From the NCBI RefSeq assembly GCF_958295425.1, contig NC_081149.1:18094753-18158752 (forward strand): 64,000 nucleotides of DNA. The letters are read 5' to 3'. Below are positions 40,801-51,118 of this stretch, piece after piece; positions within the stretch are counted from its first letter, which is position 1, and every line of letters begins with the position of its first letter. The notes under the pieces were generated by a model. That model was not told the origin of the DNA, did not search any database, and saw nothing but the letters and a program-made list of their open reading frames with translations. The translations under genes were made by a program, and so were the position numbers. This DNA comes from Solea solea (Eukaryota > Chordata > Actinopteri > Pleuronectiformes > Soleidae).

Positions 40801-43800
40801 TCTGTGCCACAAAAAAGAAACATTTACTTTTACGGCATATTTTGCGACAGTTGTGACAAACAATACCGTTTACAACTGTGTGTCGTAATCCTTTAATATC
40901 AATAGAATCAGGGTTAAGAAAAGATTAATTCTTCTCCTAAAAATGAGTTGGATATAATCTCAGTTTAAGAAAGTTGGCTAAATGGTGAGTTTTGCTTCCA
41001 AAGATTGTTACTGGTTATAATCTGGAAATAATGAATCCATAATTCAATCCACAGAAATGCCTCTGCTAGTAAAACCACTTTATTACCATGTCTTTTAACG
41101 AGTGCTAGATGTTCTGAGATCTTAAGTGCAAAGGACAAAACAAAGTGTCATTAGATACTCACTTATATTCAGTATGCAGCTGCTTGACGTCTCCCCTCTC
41201 CCTGACTTGCTGGGACTGTCTGTTTTTCTCGAGCTCCTGTTTGTGGGCTCTTCTCATGGCTACGATAGCTGTAAAAAAACAAAAAAAAGTGATTATTTGC
41301 CTCATTAATTGCCAGTGTTTTCCTGAGTTGATCTTAGTAAAAACGTCTTATATCTTTTTGCCCCTGTTAACTCAATGGGCCGTATGTGCGTCTACTTTGG
41401 TATTTGTTTACCTGCCAAAGTAGCAGCTGTCTCCTGCTGCAGCAGCTGGTCTTTTTCTTTCTGCAGCGCTGCCACCTCCACCTGATGCTGCTGCAGTAGC
41501 TCCCCAATCAGCTTCCTATGCACTTCCTCCATAGCAGACACGCTATGATTCTATGATGACATTTTGAAACAGTTTTCCATCGGTACATTTTATTCATTTA
41601 TTCAAATGTATTTATTAAAATCAGTACCACAAAAGGCTTTAAAATAGTTGACTTTATACAGCAGTGATTGTCTCACTTATATTTCTACAATTGTGTACCA
41701 GCAAACACATGTATGTGTAGTATATGCTAATTATATATGCAAACTTTCCACAGTGAGACAAGAGCAAAGAGAGAGTCATGTGGAGCTGATAGATTTAAAC
41801 AAAAACTAAATTGACAGTGATTTGAATGTAACATTTTAGAGTTACGCACTACAGCTTTAAAGCTAAAACAGGACTGATCTGAGATTTCGGTCTGTGATAC
41901 CTCAGGTTTCTGGAGCTGTTTCTGGCCGGCCGCTCTCACCTCCAGTCCATCACCTCCTCCCATCCATGCAGTCTGCTCTGAGGACGAGTTACTTTCACTG
42001 AAAACAGGAACCTCTGCACAACTTTTGCTCTGTTTCTCTTTGGTATAGTAACCATGCAAGTGTTTCATCTCCTCTTCGTGTATCTGCTGAAGTTCCTGTA
42101 TTTTGTCCTGAAATTTTGCTTCCAGTTTTTGCATCCGCTCCTCATGATAATCCTGGATTTTCTGTATGTCTTCCAGAAGCCTCTGGTTCCCAATCTCTAC
42201 AGATATAATCTTTTGCTCAGCCTGCTCTAGTTCTTCTCTTAGCACACTGTTGACTTCCTCAAGCTGACACAGGGTGTGATTAAACGCTGCCTGTTCGTTC
42301 AATAATGTGGTGTCTCGCTTTTTGAACAGATCTTGCAGTTTGTTCTGTAACATCTCACTTTGCTGCAGCTCCTGTTCTAAATCTAAGTGCAGCCTGTCAG
42401 ACAAATATGTCAACTTGACCTGCTCCTGCATCCAGTTCATGTCCAGCTGTGAATCATTTTCCCTGCTGGAGTCCATACTGCTCTCACCGACTGATCCCTC
42501 ACACGTTTCCTGGCAGAGATGGTTTAAGAACTTCCTCCTTCTTTTTAGCCGGGATATAAGTCTTTCCATCCATTCTGGTTGTTTCTCAGCCTCCACCTTT
42601 TTCTCCTGTAATTGCTCTCTTTTATCTGGCTTTGTAGCCTCCTCTGGAACTCTGCCCTCCACCATCACTTGCTCCTGATACGGAGCCAGCTCTGGAGGAT
42701 TGATATCTGCCAAGCCCTTCTTTTGGTGCTCGCCTTGTTGATAATTCCCTTGAGTAAGACTCTCGTGCTGTCGCTGAAATTTTAAGGCAGCATAAATGAG
42801 CTCACCTTCAGCACAGAATCTACCAAATGCACTTTCCAAAGGTTCGTTGCTGTTATATCCTGCTGTCCTGGAGTGTTCTGCTTTTAGGGCTAATCTTTGG
42901 GAGATTAAGCTTTTGTACCTGTGTGCCACATTCACCTCATCTCCTCTTGCAACTAAGGATAGTTGGACGATGCCATGCTGATTCTGAAGCACCGTTAGCA
43001 TTTTTTCAACTACAAATAATTCCCTCTTTAAATGCTTCCGAACACTTGTCATGTCATCCTCTGAAGTCGATGTTTTACTTTTAGCACTAATGCCACCATG
43101 AGCTCCAGCTAATGTCTCATCATTGGGGATTTTGTCCTCTCCTTTGCTGGCATTATAGGATTCATGCTGTTGTTTCTGTGCATCGTCCTCTCCTTGCTGG
43201 AGACAGGCAGCGGCAGTGGCCAGCTGCTTCTCAAAGTGTGCAACATTAATGGGAGTGGCATGGAGCCTCTCTCTGCAGGCCTGTATGATGTTCAGAGCCA
43301 CGTGAAACCTGCCAACCAACATTCTGCAGCGGTTCTCTGTCTCTTGGGCAAAGCGCTGGCTTTGTTTGACCTGACTGTGAAGCAGCAGACTGAGGTGCTG
43401 GGCAGTGGCTCGGCACTGAGTGAGCTGGGAGTAGAGGTGAGGGTCCTGGAAGCTGATGTGACTCTGGTGATCCTCCAGTCTTTGTGTGATGTCCTTGAGC
43501 TTCTCCTCTGTCTCATAAAGCTTACTTTCAAGTAACTGAATCACAGACATGAACCGTTCTGGTTCATCTCCTGCAGTAACACACTGGTACGATGGGTCAA
43601 TCGATCGTGACCTATTTCTCATATGTTCGTCAGAGTGGTTGCCATTTATCTGGACAATATCAGTGGTATTTGAGCTGATAGCCGTTGGTCCACTGTCTAT
43701 TGCTTCTTGCCTCCTGTCATTTAAGGTGAGGTGTGTGGTTATTTCCTGCTGTTTGTCAACATGAGGAGGCTCTGACAACTCAACCCTCGTCTGAGAAGAG

Positions 43801-46800
43801 GCACAGTTATAATCTTTCAGCACTTCATTCAGCTTTACTTCTGTCTCCTCCAAGCTATTACCCAAGACTTCCATCTTCAGCAAAACTTCACTCAGCTCTT
43901 CCTCCTTCCTGTCGAGGAGTCTCTCGTATCCTTCTCGTATGTCTTGCATTTCAGCCTCCCTCTGCTGCACCTTCCCCAAAGCCACCTGCAGTTCCTCGCA
44001 AACTCTCTCATATGAATGCTCCAGATTGTAGTACTGCGTCTCATCTGTTTCCAAGCGGCTCTGGAGCCTGCTCACTTCCCCGTCTGCCTCGGACAACTGA
44101 CTCTGCAGCTCTTGACACCGTTGATCAAGCTGTTCTCTTTCCTCTTGAAGTTTCTGCACAGCAGATACTGTGCGTGATAGCTCCTCTTGGAGCTGCTGCT
44201 GAACCTCGTCAATTTCTGTGGTCCAGGTCTGACTTTTACTCAGACTCTCCATCTGCTGCTCGGCATGGTCCAGTCTCTCCTGAAGCTCTTGTGAGTGTTG
44301 CTCAGCCTGCTCCAGACTAGAAGCCAAGCTCCTCCGTTCTCTGTCCTGACTTGCTTGTAGGAGCATGAGGTGCTTCTGCAGACGGGCCTCTTTTTCAGCC
44401 TGGGCTTCCTCATTAGAGCACAGCTTAGTTTTCACCTCGTGAAGATGTTTCTGCAACTGTTCCGCCTCTAGCTGGAGACTGTAAAAACTCTGCATCTCCT
44501 GCTGCAGCTGTGTCAAGCGGGACTCAGCCTCCCTCCTCCGCTCCTCGCTGGTGCTCAGCTGGGACCTCAGGGAGGACACAGAATGCTCCCAATTCATCTG
44601 CTGCTCACAGAACCGCTGTCGATCTTGCTCTAGATGAGCTTGTGCAAGTGCAGTGGCGTCACCCGTGACCAGTAACTGGGCTTGTTGCGCTAAGAGATCT
44701 GCTCTCCGCTGAAGTTCAGCTTCTCTGGTCTCCTCCTGACTCCTCTTCTGTGCCTGCAGCTCAAGGTGAAGGTCAGTGTTTATCTTCTGCAGTCGTTGCA
44801 GAGTCAAAGCTTGTTCAGAGGAATTTGAACGCTCATTCTGGAAGACAACAGGACACAATGTGCTGTACATGTTAAAATCATACTTTCTTCACGACTGGTT
44901 ATTATGTTTCACAGTGTCTTCGGTGTTACCTGCGGATGAACTGATTCTCTTTCTTTCTCACGCTGTAGTTCATCCTGCAGATTCCTGTTTAACTGCTCAA
45001 GTCGAGACAGTTCCCTCAGTGTTTGTTCCAGCTATGGGTATATTGTAAAAAAAAAAAAAACACATCACCCCAAACATGTAATTGTGACTCATACAGTAAA
45101 CGCTTTAAAGTCTACTCAATGAAATGAGGACCAAAACATCCACAAATATCACTGTCAGTCTGTGTTTGTACTGAATATTATGGTAACTGCACCGGTATCA
45201 AACTTCCTGTTCAAAAACACATAGAGAAGCCACATTTTCACTAGTTTGATCACAGTTTAATGACACATTATACACGTGTGTTAATTCTTTTTGAATAAAG
45301 CGAGTGGAGGGTTTATACATCCATACAGTGGAGTTACACTGAAGAGATCATGTTTTATTTCATAATCCTTGTCATTTTTCAGCCACTATTTTCTAACATA
45401 TAACGTGTGAAGAGGAAAAAACTTCTTCTTGCAAGGTTGAGTTTCTTGTTATTACCTGCTTGTGACACGTACACTCACTCAAAAAACTGTTTTTGTGATT
45501 GAAAATGTACGACGCACTTTGCTCAAACTCACCCACACAACCACATAAAAACTCACCTCTTTGACGAGCTGAGCAATCTGCTGTTGGTCCTCACAAGGCA
45601 GGGTTTCCTTCTCTGTCACGCGCTCAGGTATGACGAGGCTTTCACTCCCTAAATCTGAGGTAGACATACAAATTTCAGCTCCTTTAATACCACAATGGTG
45701 CACAAACAAAGTGATACACAATGTGTTTCTTTGGTTTTTTTTTATAGATAAAAACACAAGAACCTATCCACAATACAGCAGTCATACACAGTATGGATTG
45801 ATTCTTTATTTGGACATTTAATTTTATTTATTAAGTGAGTCTATTAAAATAAAATCTTATTTTTCTCCATTTACTCACCAGTTTGTGAGGTTTCCACAAG
45901 AAGTGGACACTGGTGACAGGAAGGACGGTGGTCATCTTCCACCTGTAGAGGAGGACTGATGGGAGGCAGAGGTGAGCTGTCATCTGCAGAACTCTGCTCT
46001 TTCTCTGACTTCAGTTTGTCCTCTTGTTGATGTGAATCTTCTGCTAAGTCACCAGTCTTGTGCTCTTGCATACAGTCGTTTTCACATTTCAACACAAACT
46101 CAGCTTGCTGATGTGGTGTCTGGGCTGAAAGGGTACTGTAGGAAACAAACAAACAACCATATTTACAAACAACAACAGTATTTTATTTTTTTTTAAGAAG
46201 ATAGAAACAGCAATTTTCCTTTAAATGGGAACACAATTTACAAAGTCGATGTTCTACTGAAGAAGACTTAAAAAGACTGACGCTATAAATCAAGTGAGAA
46301 GTTGGCAAATTTTCCCACAGACTTCTTTTAAAGGGGAGAACTTTTTGCAACCAGCAGAGTCGCCGCCTAGTGGCTAGTCAATATATTTCCACTTACTATT
46401 TGGCATCAGGAAGAACCCAGAAGTCAATTTTATTTATACAGTTTTGTGGCTTATATAAATTAAATACAGATTATGCAGCACTTAAAGAAATAAATTAGAA
46501 ATAATTAGAAATTAAACTGTATTTACGTTGTGACTTCAGGTGTAAGACTGGGCTTCACATTCTTCAACACTGCTTGGACCCAGTTGACCCCGGAGGTCAT
46601 CGCACAGAGTGTGTACGCATCATCTTCGGTCTGTGGGGAAAAGAAACATCAATTGCCAACTTTCATTTGTGAGGTTATACTGAAATTGTGCATGTATTTC
46701 ACACTGTGGTCTTTTGGTGATATTTAACACCTTTTACTTCAAGCAGGTCTAATCCAAACATGTCTCACTAAGTTTAAATATGTGTCAAAGACTTTCTTTA

Positions 46801-49800
46801 ATTAACAGAGGAAGTAGGAATGTGATCAATAACAAATAGATGGAATTATTGTTGCTGAACATAATCCACAACACAAATGGCTGGGCCCAAAAAGGATCCC
46901 TTTAGCCATGTTGACTGCCAGCAGCCAGATGAATATATTAATACAATTGGGATTATATACTACGAGATTAGATGATCACATGGATCACAGACAAGTTTCC
47001 AAATAACTACAAACACAAAATAAGACCATAACGACATAAAGATATCCTGTCAGGTTAACTTTGTGTTATCTGCAGTATGTGGAGCATTAAAGGAAAGAGA
47101 AGTTATAAAACTGTTTTTTAAAAGTACCTTTACTTTGTTGCACTGGTGATAAATTGCAGTTAATGGTGATGAGGAAGACTCGGGTCGTTCAGAGGAGCTG
47201 CTTGTTTTCATTTTCTCCACATCATCAACACGACCCTGGTCTTTATTATCCCTTAATTACAAAAAAATATGATGGACAAACCCAGTTTTTAATGACTGAA
47301 CATTATTACTATTTATAATTCAATAACTAGTAATAATACATGTTTTTATTTATCCAAAACAGCAACAGCAAAAGCAAAACAAAGCAAAACCAAAAACCTG
47401 ATTTGCTCCTCAGAGGTAGACTCCTGGATTTTCTTGCCTGATGTTTGCCCTCCTTTAACTTTTGAGCCTTGAACTGCATTGTGTGACTCTGTTTCATAGA
47501 CAGCACAGAAAAAAACAGCCGTGTCGGCAACAGTATGGGGTTTATTTCCTTACTAAATCTTTGGAGCATTTCTATATACCTCAGCTATTTTATATGGTGC
47601 AAACTTAGAACAAATAAATGATTATAACATAGTTAAAAATGTACCTTGTCCAGTGGGTCTTTGGTCAAGTCTGCTGAGGGAACGGCTGCTTCTTATGAAC
47701 GGGGCGGCAGTGAGAGAGGTGGTGTGGAGGGACGAGAAGCTCCGGCTGCCACAGAGGCGGAAAGATGGTTTCCCTGTACGAGATCCATGTCTGGAACCCC
47801 GGTGACCAATGGTGGTTTGGTGGCTGATGCTGCTTCTTTTCAAGCTGCCACCGACTTTACTGGCACTCGCAGACGCGCTTTGGTTGTTGCTCCTTCCACA
47901 GCTGACACTGGATTTAGATGTAGTGCTGCCAGCATGTTTACCACCAGTAGACAGAGGCACTGTTAGCTGATCCTGGAAGATATGACGAATGATAGCACAC
48001 AAAAATAGTGACATACAGAGAAAAATCAAAGCTCTGTCCATTTTAATTAAATGGCATGACAATATTTACATGTAAGAGATCACATCTCTTCTTGCTCACC
48101 CCCATCCCTGCTTGGACTCTTTGACACATACAATCCAATCACCACTGGAGAGAACTTTTTAATCCTCCCAAGAGCTCTTAATTTGCTTAAGTACAATCTG
48201 TCTGACTGTGATGGAAGACACACACACGCACGCGCGCGCACGCACATTAAACCTAATCACACTTGAGCAACGGAAATAGATCAGACGTAGGCAGTCAATT
48301 CCAGACTCACGAGATGCAACCTCACCGATTCCAGAGGCAATCAATCTGTGGCCGCAGCACACCGACAGAGAAATCAATTGAAAAAGGCTCAAAGAGTCCT
48401 GAGTTGGCAACTTGTGCAGGTTTTTACTGCACTGACTTGATTTCCAGCCATTAATATGCTCCTACTGGCAGGTAATTACATCCATCTTAATGACCTGTGA
48501 ACATTGCTTGATAGTTGCAAATATAACAACTAAAAACTGAAAAAAAGAGGTCACATAATGGTGAAGTGGGTAGCAGTGTTGCCTCCCAGCAAGAAGGTCA
48601 TTGGTTTGGATCCTGGTGAGACCAAAGGCCTTTCCTCTGTGGATTTTGCATGTTCTCTCCGTGTGTGTGGGTGAGTGTGAGAGAGAGTATATTGGCCCTG
48701 TGCTCCAGCTCCCCGTGACCCTCATGTGGAGGATAAAGTGATAGGAAATGGATGGATGAGTTAAAATGGAATGCTGGAGCACACGAGCCAAGATGTCTGC
48801 CATGGGAGGTTCAAATCAAAAACAGTGCATAGAAATATTTTTTTTTGTCAAACACTGTCAATCTAAGTAGAATTAAGAACACATGAAAAACACAACCCCC
48901 ACGAAAGAATTATTTTTTGTGCTAAAATCAAAGCATAAATATAAAATACCATCTCAGCCATATAGGACAATTTAAGATAAAAATATTGAGAAACAACTCA
49001 TCACATTTTAAACTTTTATGTGTGTTTTATGTCCAAAACAATGTTTCCATCACAGCTGAGCAACAACGCTGCATGGGAAAATATATCATTTTATGCTAAT
49101 AATCATAATTATCTGACCTGTATTTCAGAACTTCCAGGTACGTACCTTTGCCCCTCTCACCTGTGTGGGTGCGTTGGTCTTGGAGTTTGACTGGCTTTCC
49201 GGAAACCTACAAGATAGAGGCAGTTTCTCGTCACTTCCGCAGAATTAAGGCACATTATTTTGCACAAACAAAAGCCGCTTGCAAATTGCAAATGTTAATG
49301 AGAGTTAATGAGTGAATGAAAATCAGCAAACAATGACAAGAAATGGTTATTTTCCTCATTCTTCTGCTACAATTTTAATTTATTTTATATTATTTAGCTG
49401 GTTATGACACCAATAAATTAGTTTGTTTACATAGTGCATAGTGCATTTATAGATTTATTAGGATGATGCCAAGAAATGCAACCGGAATTAGGTTTACCAT
49501 ATATCATTGTGACCACAGATTCTACAATACTAAGAGTTTGTCCATCTATTTCACTTCTCTTTGACATCAAATAAGCAAACATTAAACTACTTAAGTACAA
49601 GTGGGCAAATGTGTTGGTCTAAATGTTAACTGCTAATTCTTATTTTAATAACAAATGTTGCAGTCACAGCAAAGTATTAACCTCTTTGAATTTTTTAGGC
49701 AATTAATCTCACTTAAACAGTCCACTTATAGAAACAGTGCCCTAAAAAAAACTTCAGCATGTAATACTGTGTGCAGAAATAACTTACAACTGCTGACTTA

Positions 49801-49821
49801 CCTCGGCGTCTTTGACATCAT
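37870..49821 (-). CDS. MPRIP-like coiled-coil protein lacking intact PH domains, 18 exons
   Basis: Relative of myosin phosphatase Rho-interacting protein, which links RhoA, MYPT1 and actin. Exons in transcript order: 49802-49821, 49161-49206, 47645-47972, 47398-47488, 47128-47251, 46527-46630, 45879-46135, 45557-45654, 44930-45031, 41901-44837, 41412-41550, 41163-41268, 39865-40021, 39660-39752, 39166-39252, 38437-38578, 38096-38187 and 37870-37926. All phases agree: 1659 residues. The N-terminus is Ser-rich (about 23-131). Residues 204-238 (LCAMTSGVNWVQAVLKN) match only the last strand and helix of the MPRIP/TRIOBP PH domain, with the invariant Trp at 220. Residues 391-1369 come from one 2937-bp exon of mostly Gln/Glu-rich coiled coil. 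Residues 1370-1659 match the MPRIP C-terminus: QQETAATLAAI, QKCLENSQLSQEL, AEIQFLRQE, FLKKTEQ and SLKDGLSAQERMKLFES. Whether it is the fish mprip orthologue or a paralogue is unresolved. The giant exon has no identified counterpart in the standard MPRIP isoform I know. Confidence 0.88.
46248..46440 (+). repeat. Interspersed repeat copy in an mprip-like intron
   Basis: TGTTCTACTGAAGAAGACTT through TTTTCCCACAGACTTC is shared with 24195-24415. It lies in the intron between the PH-remnant exon and the following exon. Confidence 0.5.
48220..48246. repeat. CA/CG alternating purine-pyrimidine tract
   Basis: An ACACAC tract turns into GCACGCGCGCGCACGCAC. Such alternating sequence has Z-DNA-forming potential. 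It lies in mprip-like intron 2. Confidence 0.8.
48550..48759 (+). mobile_element. tRNA-headed SINE-like element, full length
   Basis: The head has A-box-like TGGTGAAGTGGGTAGCAG and B-box-like GGTTTGGATCC, then the shared core TTTTGCATGTTCTCTCCGTG, and the tail is ATGGATGGATG. Members of the same family are at 4602, 19543 and 23085. It lies in mprip-like intron 2 in antisense orientation. Confidence 0.65.
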
Positions 49822-50419
49822 TCTTAGAACCACAACGAGACCACGAAGCTAAGTATTTCAAATTATGGCTGATCATATTATTGATTATTGCTCAGTCTGC
49901 AAAATGAAGTGTGCTCCCTCCTCTCACAAGTAGGTCTGTGCAACAGTGTCCAAAACACACACACAGACAGACAGATAATCCAACAGTTGACAAACTTCAT
50001 TAGAGTTTGTAGGATTAGGTCAACAGATTTAAAGGATTACTGCACTGTAATTTTAGTGAACGGTGATGTATTCACATTTCTTCACAGTTTAGCTTGAGCT
50101 TGAAATTTCTGTTTTTATTTAACGTCAGTGCCATTTAAAGTAGCAGCAGTTAACACATTCGCTCAGGTGTGGCTAAGATAGTCTGAAAGCTGTCACAGTG
50201 GATCTGTGACCTCATCTGACCTGGCAACAAAATATTATTTATTTATTATCTTGGGTTGTGAGAATGTGAGTTGTGTTCTTGTGTTTTTGCATTTTCTTTA
50301 AAAAAAACACTCAATATCTGTTTTATTTATTGACGTATAGAGGATTGTTGTTTTCCTTGTATTATCACTTTTATCAGTTGAACTTGAGCGACTCAACTTA
50401 TTTGAGCCACTCAATTGTC

Positions 50420-50804
50420 ATTGTGTAATAGATTGTGCCATCTTTGTGGATCATTTAGGGGTTAGAAATCTCTCCATTGTATTTTGGCAGACTAAGGAGC
50501 CCCCAAACACAGAGGTGCCTCGCGTTACTGTTATTGAGTAGGTTTTTTGTGTACAAATTTTAAAAAAGCACTGTACTTTGCTACCTTGTTATTAAAGTAA
50601 CAAAGTTACTTTTTACTACTGAGTAAATTGTAAGCAAGCTACTTTTTTACTTTAGCTTGAGTGCATTTTTAGACCAGTACTTTTACTTGTACTTCAGTAA
50701 AAAATTTTTTTATCAAAATAGTGGTACTTTTACGTAGAATATTTCAGTACTCTTTCCACCTCTGCCCAAACAACATCTTGCATGCTAGAAACGGCCCTGG
50801 GAGT
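50420..50804 (-). mobile_element. Older hAT-like remnant ending CTAGAAACGGCCCTG, disrupted by a MITE
   Basis: On the minus strand the end is CAGGGCCGTTTCTAG, identical to the left edge of the remnant at 60782. If the 255-bp insertion and one duplication copy are set aside, the flanks read GAGCCCCCAAACAACATCTT, which parallels the reverse of the 60782 copy. GTGTAATAGATT near 50424 is also shared. Confidence 0.6.
50510..50764. mobile_element. hAT-like MITE, 255 bp, with perfect 8-bp TSDs
   Basis: Ends are CAGAGGTG and CACCTCTG; flanking 8-mers CCCAAACA at 50502-50509 and 50765-50772 are identical. Its right half is the reverse complement of the left end of the 34382-35304 element, so both belong to one family. 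No coding capacity. Confidence 0.85.
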
Positions 50805-51000
50805 TAGTCCCCGGGTGATGTTCAGAGAATGAACTGCTCCTCGTTCTAGGAATGTTAAAGTAACCATAACCGTGTGCAACGTTCCATATAAAAAAAGGAA
50901 TAAACAAATGTAAAATAAAACAAAAATAAAAACCAACACTGCACACCAGTGTGTGCACTGTTTACTCGCTTCCACCAGCTCGTGCGGTGATTGGCCGAGC

Positions 51001-51010
51001 GTCACGTGAC
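51001..51010. promoter_or_regulatory. Palindromic E-box GTCACGTGAC upstream of natd1
   Basis: This perfect 10-bp palindrome is the preferred site form for USF and MiT/TFE bHLH factors. It is 109 bp upstream of the natd1 start codon and next to an inverted CCAAT box. Confidence 0.55.
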
Positions 51011-51118
51011 CTCACAGCTGATTTCCTCGGCTTGCTAGTTTGTTGCTTTGGACGTTCATTATTCCATGTTAGCCGTCGCTGCTAACGCCGTAGCGAACAG
51101 CTGTATTGGCGAGCTACG

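Larger units (their letters stand above)
49822..51118. promoter_or_regulatory. Head-to-head interval mprip-like / natd1
   Basis: This 1.3 kb holds the divergent starts, two nested transposon remnants (50420-50804), and just before natd1 an inverted CCAAT box (GATTGGC near 50990) plus GTCACGTGAC at 51001-51010. No other gene is seen. Confidence 0.55.

Noticed and set aside
41727..41900. Extension of the giant mprip-like exon past 41901
   Set aside because: The frame stays open, but a good donor (CTGAG then GTATCA) at 41901 joins in phase to the MPRIP-matching exon 41412-41550; the extension matches nothing.
42307..44320. Several plus-strand open frames of 60-195 codons
   Set aside because: They are antisense shadows of the 2937-bp coiled-coil exon of the mprip-like gene.
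37870..49821. Identification as a myosin heavy chain or golgin from its long coiled coil
   Set aside because: Generic heptads fit many families, but the specific C-terminal blocks and the PH-remnant fit MPRIP/TRIOBP, with MPRIP best.
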